Source: DASRZM01 sp035686365 (GTDB lineage Bacteria; Pseudomonadota; Gammaproteobacteria; Xanthomonadales; Xanthomonadaceae). Taken from it: DNA of 28,634 bases. Made by a program: the position numbers and the translations under genes. Positions 26,416 through 28,634 of this stretch are shown here, in pieces. How positions within the stretch are numbered: the stretch's first letter is position 1; each line of letters begins with the position of its first letter. The stretch covers positions 1-28,634 of the forward strand of contig DASRZM010000027.1 of assembly GCA_035686365.1 (NCBI GenBank), given 5' to 3'. The notes beneath the pieces are model-generated. The model ran no database searches and was not told the DNA's origin. It saw only the letters and a list, made by a program, of their open reading frames with translations.

Positions 26416-27483
26416 GTGGATCCGGACGCCGGACTGCGACCCAAGCGCATCGTCGCCAGCCTCGGCCTGACCGCCGAGGACGTTTCCATCCTGGGCGAAC
26501 TGCTCCAGGCCGTCCGCGACCGCAGCGCCGCACGCTGGAGCTGGGGCCCGGAAAAGCTGGCCGACGTGGTGCTGTTCGACGAGCGCGCCAGCGCCGCCAA
26601 CCTGGACCGCCTGTCGCCCGGCACCCGCCGCGTGTTCGTCGCCCGCAGCGGCGGCCGCGGGGCACCGCAAGGGGCCTGGCAGCTGACCTGGCCGCCCACC
26701 GAGGACAGCGTGCTCGATGCGCTGGAGGGAGACCGCGGCGCCGCCGTGGCCATGCAGCGCCGGATCATCGACCTGGACGGCGTCGCCCAGCCCGAGGAAG
26801 CGGTTGCCGTCGACATGGCCTCGTTGTTCGACGCGGGCATGATCGCCGATGTCCCCAGCGGCACCCTGCGCGCCGCCGACGAGCGCGCCTGGCAGCGGCC
26901 GGACGCGTCCGAAGACATCGCCGCAGCGATCGCGGCCCGGCGGGCGCCGCTGGCGCCGGCCGACAATTCGCCCGCCGCGCGGCTGGCCCGCCGCTATGCG
27001 CCGCTGTGCGATTTCATCGCGCCCGGCGGCCTGCCCGGCCCCGCGCGCCTGGATGCGGCGGGCATGCCGGCGCTGGTGGTGGATCCCGGCAAGGGCGTGT
27101 TCCACTGCGCCGCCGCGCTGTCGGAATTCGACCTGCCGATGCTGGGCCTGGTCGGCGGCGGCGACTGGACCCTGATCGGCGAGGACGCCCTGCAGCGCGC
27201 CGCCGACGAGTTTCCCGCCCGCCCGGTGGCGTGGCTGCAGTTCATCGACGCCATGCTCAACCCGGGCATGCCCGCCAATGCCCCGGGAGCAGACGCCCGC
27301 TGCCGCCTGACCGACGCCGCCCTGGTCGAACAGTACCCGCAGTACGAGAGGATGCTGCGCGCCCTGACCCAGACCACCACCCCCGCCGGCGTCGCCGAGC
27401 ACGCCGGCACCACCGTGGAAGACGCCCTGCACCTGTGCGCCGCCCTCGACGCCGCCGGCCTCCTCACCCGCAACGCCGACTAG
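26416..27483 (+). CDS. Uncharacterised protein with possible C-terminal winged helix
   Basis: I do not recognise this 355-residue protein. The GTG start is chosen for its AGGGG Shine-Dalgarno and nearby -10; the frame is open far upstream but overlaps the previous gene. It has no signal peptide or membrane segment and is acidic and Ala-rich. The N-terminal part (RIVASLGLTAEDVSILGELLQAV, then KLADVVLFDE and PTEDSVLDAL) alternates helices and strands in a way that might be a decayed receiver-like fold. The middle (VVDPGKGVFHCAAALSEFDLPMLG) looks like another alpha/beta unit. The end (YERMLRALTQTTTPAGVAEHAGTTVEDALHLCAALDAAGLLTRN) fits a winged helix. It may be a regulator; a link to the preceding signalling operon is possible from position only. 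Confidence 0.7.
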   Translation: MDPDAGLRPKRIVASLGLTAEDVSILGELLQAVRDRSAARWSWGPEKLADVVLFDERASAANLDRLSPGTRRVFVARSGGRGAPQGAWQLTWPPTEDSVLDALEGDRGAAVAMQRRIIDLDGVAQPEEAVAVDMASLFDAGMIADVPSGTLRAADERAWQRPDASEDIAAAIAARRAPLAPADNSPAARLARRYAPLCDFIAPGGLPGPARLDAAGMPALVVDPGKGVFHCAAALSEFDLPMLGLVGGGDWTLIGEDALQRAADEFPARPVAWLQFIDAMLNPGMPANAPGADARCRLTDAALVEQYPQYERMLRALTQTTTPAGVAEHAGTTVEDALHLCAALDAAGLLTRNAD

Positions 27484-27510
27484 CCCCACCCCGCCTCCCC
27501 GACCAGCCCG

Positions 27511-27616
27511 GGAATACCGTTCGCACCACGCCATCGCCGTACGGTTCCGGAATGCCGGTCGTGCGTCGATACCGCAGCACGAACGGCATTCCGGAACCGT
27601 ACCCCCACTCCGCTAG
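27511..27616. repeat. 106-bp structured module, copy A
   Basis: The module holds a 28-bp leader (GGAATACCGTTCGCACCACG...), a 26-bp left arm (27539-27564), a 12-base loop, a 26-bp right arm (27577-27602) that pairs at 25 of 26 positions, and the tail CCCCACTCCGCTAG. It has exactly the same layout and length as copy B (27737-27842). Confidence 0.88.
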
Positions 27617-27639
27617 CGACGCATCGGGTAACCCGGGCC

Positions 27640-27710
27640 GTAGGTCGCCACTACCGTGGCGACGCACGACACATCGGGGTGGCAGCGTCGGCACAGTAGT
27701 GCCGACCTAC
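27640..27710. repeat. GTAG REP inverted pair, GTAGGTCG subtype
   Basis: The forward unit 27640-27663 (GTAGGTCGCCACTACC..., identical to 14793-14816) and reverse unit 27687-27710 (complement GTAGGTCGGCACTACTG...) lie between the two 106-bp modules. Each unit is itself a small hairpin with 8-bp arms and a 4-base loop. Confidence 0.85.
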
Positions 27711-27736
27711 ATGCGACGGAATCGCGGCCCGACTCC

Positions 27737-27842
27737 GGAATACCGACCGCACCACCCCATCACCGTCCGGATCCGGGATACCGTTCGTGCTGAGGTATCG
27801 AAGCACGAGCGGTATCCCGGATCCGGACCCCCACTCCGCTAG
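27737..27842. repeat. 106-bp structured module, copy B, abutting the adhC promoter
   Basis: The leader is 27737-27764, left arm 27765-27790, 12-base loop, right arm 27803-27828 (25 of 26 pairs, plus one G-T wobble), and tail CCCCACTCCGCTAG at 27829-27842. Compared with copy A, four of the five differing arm positions changed in both arms so that pairing is kept. The tail runs into the possible -10 element of adhC. Confidence 0.88.
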
Positions 27843-27845
27843 ACT
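27840..27845 (+). promoter_or_regulatory. Possible -10 element of adhC
   Basis: TAGACT lies 27 bases before the adhC start. Its first three bases belong to the conserved tail of the 106-bp module, so the module may have brought part of the promoter. Confidence 0.3.
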
Positions 27846-27872
27846 CCCCCCTCCACCCCAGTGGAGCCGCCG

Positions 27873-28634
<762 letters not shown>

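Overview
The window is GC-rich and gene-dense, and most likely comes from a Xanthomonadaceae/Lysobacteraceae gammaproteobacterium (Lysobacter, Luteimonas, Stenotrophomonas or a relative). The main reasons are the many short palindromic repeats with a GTAG head, which resemble the SMAG/REP elements of Stenotrophomonas, the Zur/ZnuD gene set, a histidine-degradation pathway that uses HutF, and extended -10 promoters. This placement is inferred from gene content and was not checked by any search. No rRNA, tRNA, CRISPR array, intact insertion sequence or prophage was seen.

Region 1 (1-6,850) holds gltX, then a zinc-homeostasis island: the repressor gene zur, an exported M14/AspA-type metallohydrolase with a long Glu-Pro spacer, a ZnuD-like TonB-dependent receptor with a His/Glu loop, and a divergent MerC-family membrane protein. 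A near-perfect 21-bp Zur-type operator lies between the receptor and the MerC-like gene. A gene for ribosomal protein THX with a Lys/Ala/Pro tail follows.

Region 2 (6,850-14,900) carries the divergent pair hutI and hutF, a SRPBCC protein, a secreted choice-of-anchor-D protein of atypical composition, and an 810-aa ADOP/MacB-type permease. Region 3 (14,900-22,200) carries a fructosamine kinase-like gene, an MFS transporter with a Met-rich N-terminal extension, a DUF1428 protein, hutU, and a two-gene operon of an exported aldo/keto reductase and a Tlc-like carrier. The hut genes are therefore dispersed, and hutH and hutG are not in the window.

Region 4 (22,200-28,634) is a three-gene signalling operon (PAS histidine kinase, single-domain response regulator, REC-GAF-GGDEF-EAL protein), then an unrecognised 355-aa protein, and the start of adhC/frmA (glutathione-dependent formaldehyde dehydrogenase), which runs off the end.

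The spaces between genes are unusually rich in structured repeats. There are about twenty GTAG-headed REP units, often as inverted pairs, and two of them supply the stop codon of the adjacent gene. Two copies of a 26-bp-arm perfect hairpin occur, as do two 106-bp modules upstream of adhC whose hairpin arms differ by compensatory base changes. The strongest leads for something undescribed are the covarying 106-bp modules, the REP-supplied stop codons, and the zinc island with its unusual metallohydrolase.
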